Notes: generated by a model not told the origin, from the letters alone. A stretch of DNA of 64,000 bases from UBA952 sp042094515 (GCA_042094515.1 JBELDA010000003.1:1-64000), one strand, 5' to 3'. Shown: positions 45,547 to 55,542, counted from the first letter of the stretch. Program-made: numbers and translations.

Positions 45547-46740
45547 TTAAATTTCATGATGGACACTCTCATCCAAAAATGGGTGATTAACAGGCGTCAA
45601 AGGCGACTTGGTCAGGTTTTTTAGTATTACCCATATAAAACCTCCCATAACCAAAAGGGCCATTCCAATTTCTAGAGCTCCAATATGAGCAGTTGATCCC
45701 AAAGAACCTCCTGAAACCATAATGTAAACATCTAGCCAATGCCCGCCTAAAATAATCAAGCCAACGAATGTCAATATTCCTGAATGTCGTTTCGCATCAC
45801 GAGACATTAATATTAACATAGGAAAAGCAAAATTGATCACAAACATTGCAAAATATAAAAACTGATAGTTTTCTATTCGCATTTGATAATAGGATACTTC
45901 CTCACCGATATTGGCATACCATATCAACATAAATTGAGAAAACCATAAGTATGACCATAAAAATGATGTTGCAAAAGTCCATTTTCCCAAGTCATGGATG
46001 TGAGATTCATTAACTTTTTCTAGGTAACCATGTTTTTTCAAATGAAGAGTTACTAAAATCAAAACAACCATAGTAGTACACCACATTCCTGCAAAGGTAT
46101 ACCACCCAAATAGAGTGGAGAACCAATGCACATCAATCGACATCAACCAATCCCAAGAAGACGTTGAGCTAAATACAGCAAAGAACACCAAAAAGAGCGC
46201 TCCACGTCGATAATTTTTAAAGTGTAGCTCCGTCCCACCTATTTTATCTTCTTCTAATGATCGTTTTCTAAATCCATTTAAAAAGATTAAATACACTGCA
46301 AAATATACGATGGTGCGTATCCAAAAGAATGGTTTATTCAAATATGCTGCTTTACCTTGAATCATTTCATCATGGGCCACAACCTCTGGGTCCATCCAAG
46401 AGTAAACATGAGCACCATCCATCATGGTAATAACCAATAAAACAATACCAAATAGACCAATACCATATGGTAAAAATCCAGCTACAGCTTCGATTACTCT
46501 TTTAATAGAAGCATACCATCCTGTTTCCGTTGCATAAGCAAGAGCAAGAAAAAAGAGTGCTCCTAAACCAAGAGCAAAAAAGTAAAAAGCATTAATTAAT
46601 CCGCTCGCCATAAAACGAGTCCAAAAATGATGATCATCAAGACCTGTAAATATTCCTATCAAGGTCAATAACAACCCTCCCCCTGCGATTAACAAGGTGT
46701 TTCTTTTGGCTTTTTTTGTTATTTCAAATTCCATTTTCAA
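45547..46740 (-). CDS. actF: Alternative complex III subunit ActF
   Basis: 397 residues with about ten transmembrane helices (TLLIAGGGLLLTLIGIFTGL..., WLMSIDVHWFSTLFGWYTFAGMW). This is the second membrane subunit of the quinol:cytochrome c oxidoreductase, distantly related to NrfD/ActC. By family knowledge it helps form the proton path and has no cofactors of its own. It lies between actE (7-base gap) and ctaC. Confidence 0.92.
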   Translation of the reverse strand: MKMEFEITKKAKRNTLLIAGGGLLLTLIGIFTGLDDHHFWTRFMASGLINAFYFFALGLGALFFLALAYATETGWYASIKRVIEAVAGFLPYGIGLFGIVLLVITMMDGAHVYSWMDPEVVAHDEMIQGKAAYLNKPFFWIRTIVYFAVYLIFLNGFRKRSLEEDKIGGTELHFKNYRRGALFLVFFAVFSSTSSWDWLMSIDVHWFSTLFGWYTFAGMWCTTMVVLILVTLHLKKHGYLEKVNESHIHDLGKWTFATSFLWSYLWFSQFMLIWYANIGEEVSYYQMRIENYQFLYFAMFVINFAFPMLILMSRDAKRHSGILTFVGLIILGGHWLDVYIMVSGGSLGSTAHIGALEIGMALLVMGGFIWVILKNLTKSPLTPVNHPFLDESVHHEI

Positions 46741-46747
46741 CTATTTA

Positions 46748-47515
46748 TTACTTGGTATCTCCTTCTTCTGTTTCTACTGACTCTGTTTCCTCTATATCAG
46801 TAGAATCATCTTCAACAACTTCCTCTTCTTTTCCATAACCATCAATTTGAAATTGACGGACATAATGAACGAGAGTCCATATTTCTTTTTTATTCAAAAG
46901 AGATCCGTGAGCTCCCATATATCCTTTTCCATAATATATACTATGAAATATTTTACCTTCGGACAATGTGTCAAGTGACTTATAAGCAGGTACAACACCT
47001 AGGTCTCCATAAGCACCACTTTGAATCATCGGGCCATTTCCATCTCCTTTCTCCCCGTGGCAATGCATACACATTGATGTATACAGTGTTTTACCTTCAG
47101 ACAAAATCCTATCAGCGTTTTCTGCGGTCATTGTGTATGGATTAACCGTTTCATTTCTCGTCATTTCATATTCACTTTCTTCACTTAAATCCCAACCATA
47201 CAATCCATGAGTCTCTTCCCAAGCCTTACCAGCTTTAAATTTGTTAGGCATCATCATTTTGACATGAGCCTCATCTGTTCCTACAAATGGAATGGTATAT
47301 TTAGGGGTTTGTCTAGCAGACAATTTTGTCTTTAGGTTTTTATTTTCCCGACCGCGAATTTCTCCATAATCAACATAGGTCTCAATTGCCGGCGATCTAT
47401 ACATATCAGGCATAAATTCTGTGCCTGGACTATCAGGATCTGACTCACAAGAAGGAAGCAAAAAGATGATTCCAAAAAGCGGTAGTACCATGGTTAAAAT
47501 AAAATTCCTTTTCAT
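46748..47515 (-). CDS. actE: Alternative complex III subunit ActE, mono-haem cytochrome c
   Basis: 255 residues. A lipoprotein signal (LLPSC, cysteine 23) anchors it at the periplasmic face. One haem c site, CMHCH in SMCMHCHGEKGDGNGPM, near residue 145, with a later methionine as candidate ligand. It passes electrons from ActA/ActB to the oxidase. An acidic C-terminal tail follows (VVEDDSTDIEETES). Confidence 0.94.
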   Translation of the reverse strand: MKRNFILTMVLPLFGIIFLLPSCESDPDSPGTEFMPDMYRSPAIETYVDYGEIRGRENKNLKTKLSARQTPKYTIPFVGTDEAHVKMMMPNKFKAGKAWEETHGLYGWDLSEESEYEMTRNETVNPYTMTAENADRILSEGKTLYTSMCMHCHGEKGDGNGPMIQSGAYGDLGVVPAYKSLDTLSEGKIFHSIYYGKGYMGAHGSLLNKKEIWTLVHYVRQFQIDGYGKEEEVVEDDSTDIEETESVETEEGDTK

Positions 47516-47537
47516 ACTGTTTTAGTTTCTCTAATTA

Positions 47538-48068
47538 CTAAATGTTTTTTTTATCAATTTCAATATAGCCCGTGTCTTTGATCAACTTATCAAGCTCTTT
47601 TTCATCCATTGAATTGTCCGCAGTCCTAATTTCCAACACGAACTTATCATCAGTTGTACGAGGGTCTGGATTTTGAGCAGGCATTCCTGGCAAAGTCCTA
47701 TTCTTTAAAAGATAAGTAATGGCCATACCATGAGCTGCACACAAAACGGTAAACTCGAATGTAATTGGAATAAACGATAGAATGTTATCTAAATAAGTGA
47801 AGTTTGGTTTACCCCCAATATTCATAGGCCAATCAACAATCATAAAATATCTCATTCCTACGGTTGCGAGGGTAAGACCAGTTAATCCATAAATAAAAGC
47901 CATAATTCCCAAACGCGTATTTTTCACACCAATAATTGGGTCTATGCCGTGAATAGGAAATGGTGAAAACGCATCAGCAATCTTGATTCCTTTAGAAACA
48001 AGCTTTTTTGCTCCGTCTTTCAACACGCCATCATCATCGTACATTACATAAATTACTTTATTCGCCAT
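47538..48068 (-). CDS. actD: Alternative complex III subunit ActD (DUF3341)
   Basis: 176 residues with two transmembrane helices (about 57-77 and 97-120). The DUF3341 pattern is visible: AFSPFPIHGIDPIIGVKNTRLG, then MNIGGKPNFTYLDNILSFIPITFEFTVL. It is a structural membrane subunit of ACIII between ActC and ActE. Confidence 0.94.
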   Translation of the reverse strand: MANKVIYVMYDDDGVLKDGAKKLVSKGIKIADAFSPFPIHGIDPIIGVKNTRLGIMAFIYGLTGLTLATVGMRYFMIVDWPMNIGGKPNFTYLDNILSFIPITFEFTVLCAAHGMAITYLLKNRTLPGMPAQNPDPRTTDDKFVLEIRTADNSMDEKELDKLIKDTGYIEIDKKNI

Positions 48069-48078
48069 ACTCTCTTAA

Positions 48079-49467
48079 TTAATGGTTTTTATGATAATCA
48101 GGTGATTCCTTATACGACTGACCAGATCCTTTTAGGATTGACTTGATTTCATTCAAGGCCAATACAGGGAAAAATCTAGCAAACAATAAAAAGAAGGTAA
48201 AAAACAAGCCAATTGTTCCTATATAAACACCTATATCAATCGGACTTGGGTAATGCATACTCCAAGAAGATGGTAAATAATCTCTGTGAAGGGAGGTCAT
48301 TATAATTACATAACGCTCAAACCACATTCCTATATTAACAACTATTGATATAAAGAAGGTAAACAATAAGCTTCTTCTTAGTTTTCTAAACCACATGAGC
48401 TGAGGTGATATCACGTTACAAGTCATCATCGCAAAGTAAGCCCACCAATATGGACCGGTTGCCCTATTTAAGAAAGCATAAGCTTCATATTCAACACCTG
48501 AATACCATGATATAAATAGCTCCGTAATGTAGGCTGTCCCAACAATTGAACCCGTAACCATAATTACAATGTTCATGTACTCAACATGCTTGGTGTGAAT
48601 ATAAGCCTCAAGGCTCATTGCTTTTCTCATTATTAAAAGCAAGGTCTGAACCATAGCAAATCCAGAAAACACGGCTCCCGCAACGAAATATGGAGGAAAA
48701 ATAGTCGTGTGCCATCCGGGTATAACCGAAGTGGCAAAGTCAAAGGATACAATTGAGTGAACTGAGAATACAAGTGGTGTCGCTAATCCTGCCAAGACCA
48801 AAGATACAAGCTCGAAACGATTCCAGTGCTTTGCTCTTCCTGACCATCCAAAAGAAAGAATGGTATACATCTTTTTAGATAAAGGCTTTTTTGCTCTATC
48901 ACGAATTGTTGCAAAGTCTGGTATAAGGCCTATATACCAAAAAACTAAAGAAACGGAAAGATAAGTTGATATGGCAAAAACATCCCACAGTAATGGGGAG
49001 TTAAAGTTTACCCACAATGAACCAAATTGATTTGGAATTGGAAGAACCCAATATCCTACCCATAGTCTTCCCATGTGTATTAGAGGGAAAAGACCCGCCA
49101 TAAATACCGCAAAGATAGTCATCGCCTCAGCGGAACGGTTAATGGCCATTCTCCATTTTTGTCTGAACAACAACAGAACGGCAGAGATTAAGGTCCCGGC
49201 ATGGCCGATTCCAACCCACCATACAAAATTGGTAATATCCCAAGCCCATCCAATGGTCTTATTTAATCCCCAAACTCCAACTCCTGTACCTAATAGGTAT
49301 AATATACATCCAACACCGTACAATCCAATAATGAGGGCTATTCCAAATAAAATATACCACATTTTGGGTGCTTTGTCCTCGATAGGCCTACAAACATCTT
49401 CTGTAATGTCATGGTAGGTTTTGTGTCCGAGTATGAGGGGTTCTCTTATTGCAGCTTCCTTTTGCAT
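48079..49467 (-). CDS. actC: Alternative complex III subunit ActC (NrfD-like)
   Basis: 462 residues with about ten transmembrane helices. The NrfD/PsrC-type segment VWWVGIGHAGTLISAVLLLFRQKWR and the conserved FSVHSIVSFDFATSVIPGWHTTIFPPYFVAGAVFSG are diagnostic. It binds menaquinol at the membrane interface next to ActB. It lies 12 bases after actB. Confidence 0.96.
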   Translation of the reverse strand: MQKEAAIREPLILGHKTYHDITEDVCRPIEDKAPKMWYILFGIALIIGLYGVGCILYLLGTGVGVWGLNKTIGWAWDITNFVWWVGIGHAGTLISAVLLLFRQKWRMAINRSAEAMTIFAVFMAGLFPLIHMGRLWVGYWVLPIPNQFGSLWVNFNSPLLWDVFAISTYLSVSLVFWYIGLIPDFATIRDRAKKPLSKKMYTILSFGWSGRAKHWNRFELVSLVLAGLATPLVFSVHSIVSFDFATSVIPGWHTTIFPPYFVAGAVFSGFAMVQTLLLIMRKAMSLEAYIHTKHVEYMNIVIMVTGSIVGTAYITELFISWYSGVEYEAYAFLNRATGPYWWAYFAMMTCNVISPQLMWFRKLRRSLLFTFFISIVVNIGMWFERYVIIMTSLHRDYLPSSWSMHYPSPIDIGVYIGTIGLFFTFFLLFARFFPVLALNEIKSILKGSGQSYKESPDYHKNH

Positions 49468-49479
49468 ACTGTTTTTGTC

Positions 49480-51076
49480 TTAATGATGTTTATTATTTGA
49501 TCCATGATGAGATTTCTTCTCTACTTGCAGCTTAGAAAGCAGGTTGTTTTGCTCATTACGGACTTTAACTTTATACCAAACATTTGGTTTGATACCAACT
49601 TCTTCGAGCGCTTGATATGACCTTATGTCTTCTGAACTCTTTCTGATTTTCGAATTTATGTCGTTCCAATCTCCAACAACTATTGCGTTCGTTGGACAAA
49701 CATCAGCACAAGCTGTAGAGAATTCTCCATCAGCTACCGGTACCTTATCAATTTTCGATTTCAATTTGGTTGCCTGAATACGCTGAACGCAGAAAGAACA
49801 TTTTTCCATTACACCTCTTGATCTGACGGTAACATCTGGATTCAACACCATTCTTCCAAGATCATCCTGTGCAGGATTAATCTCCGTAAATTTCTTGTAT
49901 GATGGGTAATTAAACCAGTTAAATCTTCTCACTTTATAAGGACAGTTGTTGGCACAATATCTTGTTCCTATACACCTGTTGTATGTCATCTGATTTAATC
50001 CTTCGTTACTATGCGTTGTGGCTGCAACTGGACAAACCGTTTCACAAGGAGCGTGATTGCAGTGCTGACACATCATAGGCATGTGTACTACTTTCGGATT
50101 TAAAGCCGCGATTTCCGCTTGATCATAAGAAAACGAATCTTTATTTTTCTTGGTTCCTACGGCAGCTTCCTCATCTGATGCAAAATACCTATCAATTCTC
50201 AACCAATGCATTTCTCTTCCTCGACGAACTTCATCTTTCCCAACAACAGGAACATTATTTTCTGACTGACAAGCTACAAGGCAATTAGAACAACCAATAC
50301 ATGAAGATAGGTCAATTGACATTCCCCAACGGTGACCAACATTTTCTACAGGATGTTCATCCCAAATGTCAAACTCACTCACGGGTTTCTCGACATGATT
50401 TAAATTATCATCTAAGGTTTGTAAAGTATGTGCAGGATTGTAAGCTTCTTTCCCTTTATTGTCAAAAATCTCTTTTGTTGTCTCTCTAACTATTGAGTGA
50501 CGCCCCATCACTGTATGATGGATTTGCGTAGCAGCAATTATATATTCGCCATCTACTTTTGCTACTTTTCCTGAGTTTGAATAAGTAAATTCATCATTTT
50601 CAGTAGATAACATTGGGAATACATTTGCCCCTATGGCCTTTGGTTTTCCATTCTTGGAAACTTCATAACCACCGTATTCAGCCGTTTGATACGCAGATTT
50701 TCCAATTTTCTCTCCGTTACCTCCTCTTCCGTATCCTAAAGCAACACCAACAGTTCCTGGAGCTTGACCCGGCAAAGGATAAACAGGTAAGGTCTTTGAT
50801 ACGCCGTTCACGGTGATTTTAGCCATTGAAAGTCCATTTTCCTGGTCATATGTTGTTTTGTAACCTGCTTTAGTCATTTCAACAGGGTTCATGGTGATAT
50901 AATTATCCCAAGTAACCTTTGTAATTGGATCTGGCAATTCATGAAGCCAAGGATTATTGGCATGATTCCCATTACCAATGGCTGTTTTCTGATACGTGAT
51001 CACTTCTGTTCCTTTACCAATATTTGGCATCGGAGCATAATCTGCACGGTTAAAAGAAATACTGTCTTCCAACATT
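49480..51076 (-). CDS. actB: Alternative complex III subunit ActB, C-terminal FeS part (5' side lost in assembly gap)
   Basis: 531 residues of the iron-sulphur half of ActB. Cysteine groups include CIGCSNCLVAC, CQHCNHAPCETVCP, CIGTRYCANNCP and CSFCVQRI...CADVCP, the ligands for four FeS clusters that carry electrons from the quinol site to the haems. It is the same gene as 51177-52337; the 100-N gap (51077-51176) interrupts it. The ATG at 51075 is internal and not a start. The N-terminal end here (DYAPMPNIGKGTEV...ANNPWLHELPDPITKVTWDNY) is the end of the molybdopterin-like domain. Confidence 0.95.
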
Positions 51077-51176
51077 NNNNNNNNNNNNNNNNNNNNNNNN
51101 NNNNNNNNNNNNNNNNNNNNNNNNNNNNNNNNNNNNNNNNNNNNNNNNNNNNNNNNNNNNNNNNNNNNNNNNNNNN
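51077..51176. other. Assembly gap of 100 N inside actB
   Basis: Exactly 100 N, the usual placeholder for a gap of unknown size. The ActB reading frames on its two sides are not in register across 100 bases, and the flanking protein is shorter than expected, so the real missing length is different and probably a few hundred bases. Confidence 0.98.
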
Positions 51177-52337
51177 CTCTTCTGATTGGAAGAGATGAAG
51201 CTCGTTATCTAAAATTATTGTAGTGCCGTTTGCATTGTTGTGATTATTAATCTCATTAACCAATTGCTGAAGACCCGTATTATTTGTTCCACAAACTACT
51301 AATGATTCATTGCCGTTTTCCAATAATGACTTAACAGCAAGGTCTGCCGTTTTCTTTAAATTAGAAGAAAGCTTCACTGTACTGGACATTCCCTTTATTC
51401 CTGCCAAGATGTATTTCAAGACATTTTCTTCTTCAGAAGGCTTCGTCATCCCTCGATAATCAGCATTCGATCCTGTAACGCTCATTACCGCCTCAAACTG
51501 AAAATGTTTTGACATTCCATCCTTATTGTCTGGATTTCTAGTTTCACCATATTGCGCTGCAAACTCCGTTGGCATCAACCAAGTACTTAAAAAGTCGGCA
51601 TTTACACCAACAATTGTTTTTGCTTTAGAAAAATCATAGCTTGGAATAAATGACTTACCAAAATTTGATTCATTAGCACTTCTAATGGCCGAATAAGAAA
51701 TTGGGTCATATTGAATGTGCTCAAATTCACCTTCAACAGCTGATTTTAATTCTGAAATAGCACCATGAATGGAAGGGCTGATTATCGTATTCGAAATTAA
51801 AGCAACCTTGTTCGCATTTTTAATCGCTTTTGAAATCTCGTTATCCACCGCTGTCCAGGTAGATTTTTTTCCGCCTTTTAAAGGGTGCTTAATTCGCTCA
51901 CTGTCATAAACACCAAGAACTGACGCTATAATAGATGGTGTAACTGAACCTTCAGTTATTCCAAAATGCTTATTCCCTTTAATAAAGATCGGACGAGCCT
52001 CTCTTGTCTTAACGAGTATACTTGCATATGAAGAACCATCGTAATAGGTAGATGCATACCATGTAGGCATACCTGGAGTAACATTTTCTGGTTTCATTAC
52101 ATAAGGCACTGCTTTTATTACAGGGGCCTCACAAGCTGCAACTGTTGCCGCTGCAACAGAAAAACCGAGAAACTTTAAAAAATCTCTTCTACCTGTTGAC
52201 GACTCGTTCAATTGGTCGTCAGCTAAAAAGCTCTCAATTGAATTTGATTGTGAAAACTCAGATTCTTTTGATTCCTGAAAAGACTTCGTTTCATTTAACT
52301 CATCTATTCCTTTCCAATATTTTTTCGTATTTGCCAT
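51177..52337 (-). CDS. actB: Alternative complex III subunit ActB, N-terminal part (3' side lost in assembly gap)
   Basis: 387 residues. A twin-arginine motif RRDFLKFLGF (50-59) with VAAC (66-69) is a Tat lipoprotein-like signal, as in other ActB proteins. The rest is the molybdopterin-oxidoreductase-like domain, which in ActB carries no molybdenum cofactor (YDSERIKHPLKGGKKSTW, GVNADFLSTWLMP). Joined with the part at 49480-51076 it gives at least 918 residues, where about 1000 or more are usual. It follows actA by 32 bases. Confidence 0.94.
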
Positions 52338-52369
52338 ACTTCTTTATGCTTACAATAGAAAATTTTCAA

Positions 52370-53740
52370 TTAATAATGACACTTAGAACATTCCCATCCT
52401 CCAAGCTCTTTTACTGTAACTTTACCATCATCATTGTAGCTATTTAACAAGCTATAATCATTCTTTTTAAGTCTGTTATGAATCTCAGTATAATATGCGT
52501 TGTCTGTTCCCGCAATATTAATCCCAGATTGACTGTGACATTCAATACACCAGCCCATAGTTAAAGTTGGCTTAGTGAACTCAATCTTGCTATCAATGTT
52601 TTCTTGAATCTTATTTAAGGCTTCGTGAGGCTGAACCTTTGCTGTTTCGTTCATCTTAGCCATATCGCCATGACACTGCTTACAATCTAAGCCTCCAACA
52701 ACAACGTGCTGAGAGTGATTAAAATAAACATGGTCAGGTAAATTATGTACTTTATTCCAGACTATAGGAGATGTGTTTCCCTTTTCAGGATCCTTATATC
52801 CTCCGGAAGGTCCAAGAGTAGGATCCCACCCAGCGGCAGCATATATCTTTTCGATTTCTCCTTGAAACTCTTTCCCTTCTCCATTAATTTTTTTATGACA
52901 ATTCATACAAACATTCACAGTCGGAATACCCGCTGACTTGGACTTTGTAACTGAATTATGACAGTACTTACAATCAATCCCATTAATACCAGCATGAACA
53001 TCATGAGGAAACGCTATTGGCTGAGAAGGTTGATAATTCTCCATCACATTTATACTGTATAGCATTTTAAACAATCCTACAAATAAAGTAAGAACAAGAA
53101 CTAATGATACAAGCCCTACATAAAGTCTATACTTCCAAGCCCATGTTTTAAATTCTTCGATGTACGTCAATGAATCTGTTTCATCACCACTTTCTTTAGT
53201 TGCAATTTTTAATTGCCTACGGACTCCACTAACAGCCATAATAATGACGACAAACATAATTCCAAGTATAATCCAGGTCCATGGAGTCCCACCTTCTTCT
53301 TCTTCAGATGCTCCGTTTTCTATATTAGCCTGATTACCACCACCACTGGCAGCGTTTGGATCTTGTGAATCTACCCATTCAAAAACTGATGAAATTTGCT
53401 CGTCGCTCAGGTCGGCAAAAACAGTCATGACACTACCTTTATACTCTGCAAATATTTCAGCAGCCCTTTTAGATTTTCCACTGGCTCTTAATGCAGCATT
53501 ATTTCTTACCCACTCATAAATAAGTTCTCCCTCTCCTGCATCTTCCCATCTTTGTACAGCACCATATAATTTTGGCCCTGTACCGTTCTGAAAAACAGCA
53601 TGACAAGTTGCGCATTTCGCCTTAAATATGGCTTCACCTTGGGAATGGTATGATGGGGATAACGATATGAACGTTAATAAGAGTATTCCCATTAAATGGG
53701 ACCTTATGCTCTTAACCCGTTGAGTATTAGTTATTTTCAT
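52370..53740 (-). CDS. actA: Alternative complex III subunit ActA, multihaem cytochrome c with fused mono-haem domain
   Basis: 456 residues from the ATG chosen at 53740 (MKITNTQRVKSIRSHLMGILL, a normal signal peptide); an ATG at 53785 is also open but would leave a leader of only about 5 bases from the predicted start. Six haem c motifs are present: CATCH in an N-terminal cytochrome domain, then CKYCH, CMNCH, CKQCH, CIECH and CSKCH in the ActA part. A membrane helix after an acidic linker and a second one separate the two. It heads actABCDEF-ctaCD. The last haem site ends one residue before the stop. Confidence 0.93.
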   Translation of the reverse strand: MKITNTQRVKSIRSHLMGILLLTFISLSPSYHSQGEAIFKAKCATCHAVFQNGTGPKLYGAVQRWEDAGEGELIYEWVRNNAALRASGKSKRAAEIFAEYKGSVMTVFADLSDEQISSVFEWVDSQDPNAASGGGNQANIENGASEEEEGGTPWTWIILGIMFVVIIMAVSGVRRQLKIATKESGDETDSLTYIEEFKTWAWKYRLYVGLVSLVLVLTLFVGLFKMLYSINVMENYQPSQPIAFPHDVHAGINGIDCKYCHNSVTKSKSAGIPTVNVCMNCHKKINGEGKEFQGEIEKIYAAAGWDPTLGPSGGYKDPEKGNTSPIVWNKVHNLPDHVYFNHSQHVVVGGLDCKQCHGDMAKMNETAKVQPHEALNKIQENIDSKIEFTKPTLTMGWCIECHSQSGINIAGTDNAYYTEIHNRLKKNDYSLLNSYNDDGKVTVKELGGWECSKCHY

Positions 53741-53796
53741 GAAACGTGAACTAAATTGGTCAAAATTTAAACTATGTACATACATTTTAACAGGTG

Positions 53797-53804
53797 CAAA
53801 ATTA
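53797..53804 (-). promoter_or_regulatory. -7 element of the act-cta respiratory operon
   Basis: TAATTTTG on the minus strand matches TAnnTTTG exactly. No TTG lies at the expected distance; that position is occupied by the direct repeat at 53822-53839, which could suggest an activator-dependent promoter. Transcription would start near 53790. Confidence 0.4.
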
Positions 53805-53821
53805 TCAAGATTCCTTGTTTA

Positions 53822-53839
53822 TATGACACTTTTATGACA
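53822..53839 (-). repeat. Direct repeat TGTCATA x2, one helical turn apart, upstream of actA
   Basis: TATGACA at 53822-53828 and 53833-53839 (TGTCATA on the minus strand) repeat with an 11-base period, at about -33 and -44 of the predicted actA promoter. In-phase direct repeats at this distance suit a regulator dimer. It is short, so chance is not excluded. Confidence 0.35.
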
Positions 53840-53955
53840 AAAAGAAGCCGAGAAATATTAATTTAAAATCATTCTAAATAAGTGAACGCATCAAAATGAA
53901 ACTATTTTAATTATTTTCGTAATAATTAATAACGACATGTCTAACCGACGACATT

Positions 53956-54348
53956 ATGACTAAAAACATTATTCTTTTTTCGATATTATTGGTGACAAGC
54001 TTATGTTTTGCTCAACAAAATATTGATTCGGATGGAATCAGTGTTCATGGTGACAAAAGAATTAATCAACTTGTTGAAATTGAAAAGAGAATTGAGCAAA
54101 TTCAGGGCTTTCGTTTGCAAATATGTTTTGACTCAAATAAAGATATTATTGACGCTGCGCGTGATAAATTTCTTAAACTATATCCGCTAACGGATACCTA
54201 TGTCGTCTTCGAGAACCCTCATTTTAATTTAAAAGTAGGTGACTTTCGAACTAGACTAGAAGCTGAAAAAGTGAAAAGAGAATTATTCGGTGAATTTGTA
54301 ATCTGTATTATTCACGAAGAGCTCATCATGCTTCCTCGAATTGATTAG
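53956..54348 (+). CDS. Secreted SPOR-domain protein
   Basis: 130 residues. Signal peptide (ends about 19, CFAQ), then a SPOR domain filling about 50-128: GFRLQICFDSNKDIIDAARDKF, then NPHFNLKVGDFRTRLEAEKVKREL and a final IMLPRI. SPOR domains bind denuded glycan strands of peptidoglycan, usually at division sites. Its stop overlaps the convergent thiL stop in TTAG. Confidence 0.85.
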   Translation: MTKNIILFSILLVTSLCFAQQNIDSDGISVHGDKRINQLVEIEKRIEQIQGFRLQICFDSNKDIIDAARDKFLKLYPLTDTYVVFENPHFNLKVGDFRTRLEAEKVKRELFGEFVICIIHEELIMLPRID

Positions 54349-55385
54349 AAATGTCTCCAACCTTGGGCATTGAGGGTTACAGCTGAATCATTTTTATCTA
54401 TCAATAAATTGGCGTTAGATTTGTCAGTTGCAAAACCGATTATTGAGAAATTAGGATTGTTCTTAAACTTTTCAAAGTCCTTTTGATCAGCTGTAAACAA
54501 AAGTTCATAATCCTCTCCCCCGTTTAAGGCGCAAACAAAAGGATCAATGCCAAGCTCTTCCGCTGTAAGAATGCTTTTTTCCAGAATTGGCAATTTATCA
54601 GAATAAACAGAAAAGCTACATCCACTGGACTTGGCAAGGTGCATGATTTCTGATGCTAAACCATCAGAAACATCAATCATTGAGGTTGGAGTAAAAGACA
54701 ATTCACGAAACATTGAAATGATATCCATTCGAGCTATAGGTTGTAGCTGTTTTTTAATCAGCTCATCATATCCGTCTAGCTTAGGTTGTATATTGGGATT
54801 GGAATTAAAAACACCTTTCTCTCTCTCCAAAATCTGTAAGCCCAAATAAGAAGAACCAACATCTCCAGACACAATCAACAAATCATTTTCTTTGGCTCCA
54901 GACCTTAGTGAAACATTGCTCTCAGAGGCAAATCCTAATACAGAAATGGAAATGATCAGCCCAGAATAAGATGACGTTGTATCTCCACCAATAAGGTCAA
55001 CGGAATAATACTCACAAGCTGCATGAATTCCAGCATAAAGCTCCTTTAAAGCTTCTACCGGAAACTTACTCGAAACTCCAAGCGAAACGGTAATCTGCTC
55101 TGGCATTCCATTCATTGCATATACGTCCGAGACATTAACTGAAACTGCTTTGAACCCAAGTGACTTCAAGGGCATATATGATAAATTAAAATGGACCCCC
55201 TCAACTAGCATGTCTGTAGATAGCAGTTTGTTCTCTCCATCTTTTCCGGATATAACCGCACAATCATCACCAATACCTTTAAGGCTGGAATCATTTCGAA
55301 GTACCGTATCAGAAGTTAATTCATCAATAAGTCCAAACTCTCCTAGGGTCTCAATTTCTACGTTTTTATTGTTCTCACTCATCAT
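54345..55385 (-). CDS. thiL: Thiamine-monophosphate kinase
   Basis: 346 residues. Makes thiamine diphosphate from thiamine phosphate with ATP. ThiL motifs: GEFGLIDELT, IGDDCAVI, STDMLVEGVHFNL, KAVSVNVSDVYAMNGMP, VSGDVGSS, MIDVSDGLASEI and NGGEDYELLFT. It begins 17 bases after the terminator of tRNA-Gln. A second ATG at 55382 is equally possible. Confidence 0.96.
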   Translation of the reverse strand: MMSENNKNVEIETLGEFGLIDELTSDTVLRNDSSLKGIGDDCAVISGKDGENKLLSTDMLVEGVHFNLSYMPLKSLGFKAVSVNVSDVYAMNGMPEQITVSLGVSSKFPVEALKELYAGIHAACEYYSVDLIGGDTTSSYSGLIISISVLGFASESNVSLRSGAKENDLLIVSGDVGSSYLGLQILEREKGVFNSNPNIQPKLDGYDELIKKQLQPIARMDIISMFRELSFTPTSMIDVSDGLASEIMHLAKSSGCSFSVYSDKLPILEKSILTAEELGIDPFVCALNGGEDYELLFTADQKDFEKFKNNPNFSIIGFATDKSNANLLIDKNDSAVTLNAQGWRHF

Positions 55386-55393
55386 TTAAGGCT

Positions 55394-55427
55394 TAAAAAA
55401 AAGAGTGAATGCACCTGCATTCACTCT
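55394..55427 (-). terminator. Intrinsic terminator of tRNA-Gln
   Basis: AGAGTGAATGC (55402-55412) and GCATTCACTCT (55417-55427) form a perfect 11-bp stem with a 4-base loop. On the minus strand a run of U residues follows (55401-55395). It ends the tRNA transcript 17 bases before thiL. Confidence 0.88.
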
Positions 55428-55439
55428 AAAGTAATGTGT

Positions 55440-55511
55440 TGACCCACTAGGGCTCGAACCTAGACTCTTCTGGACCAAAACCAGACGTGTTGCCAGTTAC
55501 ACCATGGGTCA
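55440..55511 (-). tRNA. tRNA-Gln (anticodon UUG)
   Basis: 72 bases. The acceptor stem TGACCCA pairs with TGGGTCA; the anticodon stem TCTGG/CCAGA encloses loop TTTTGGT, giving anticodon TTG. The T arm CTAGG-TTCGAGC-CCTAG is standard. No CCA is encoded. It has its own promoter and terminator. Because gatA is present, this tRNA may be charged through Glu-tRNA(Gln). Confidence 0.97.
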
Positions 55512-55542
55512 ATAAATTGATTAAAGTATATAATCAAGCCTG

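Noticed and set aside
51000..51198. Open frames running through the N stretch
   Set aside because: Artefacts of translating N as X; the real reading frame of actB cannot be followed across the gap.
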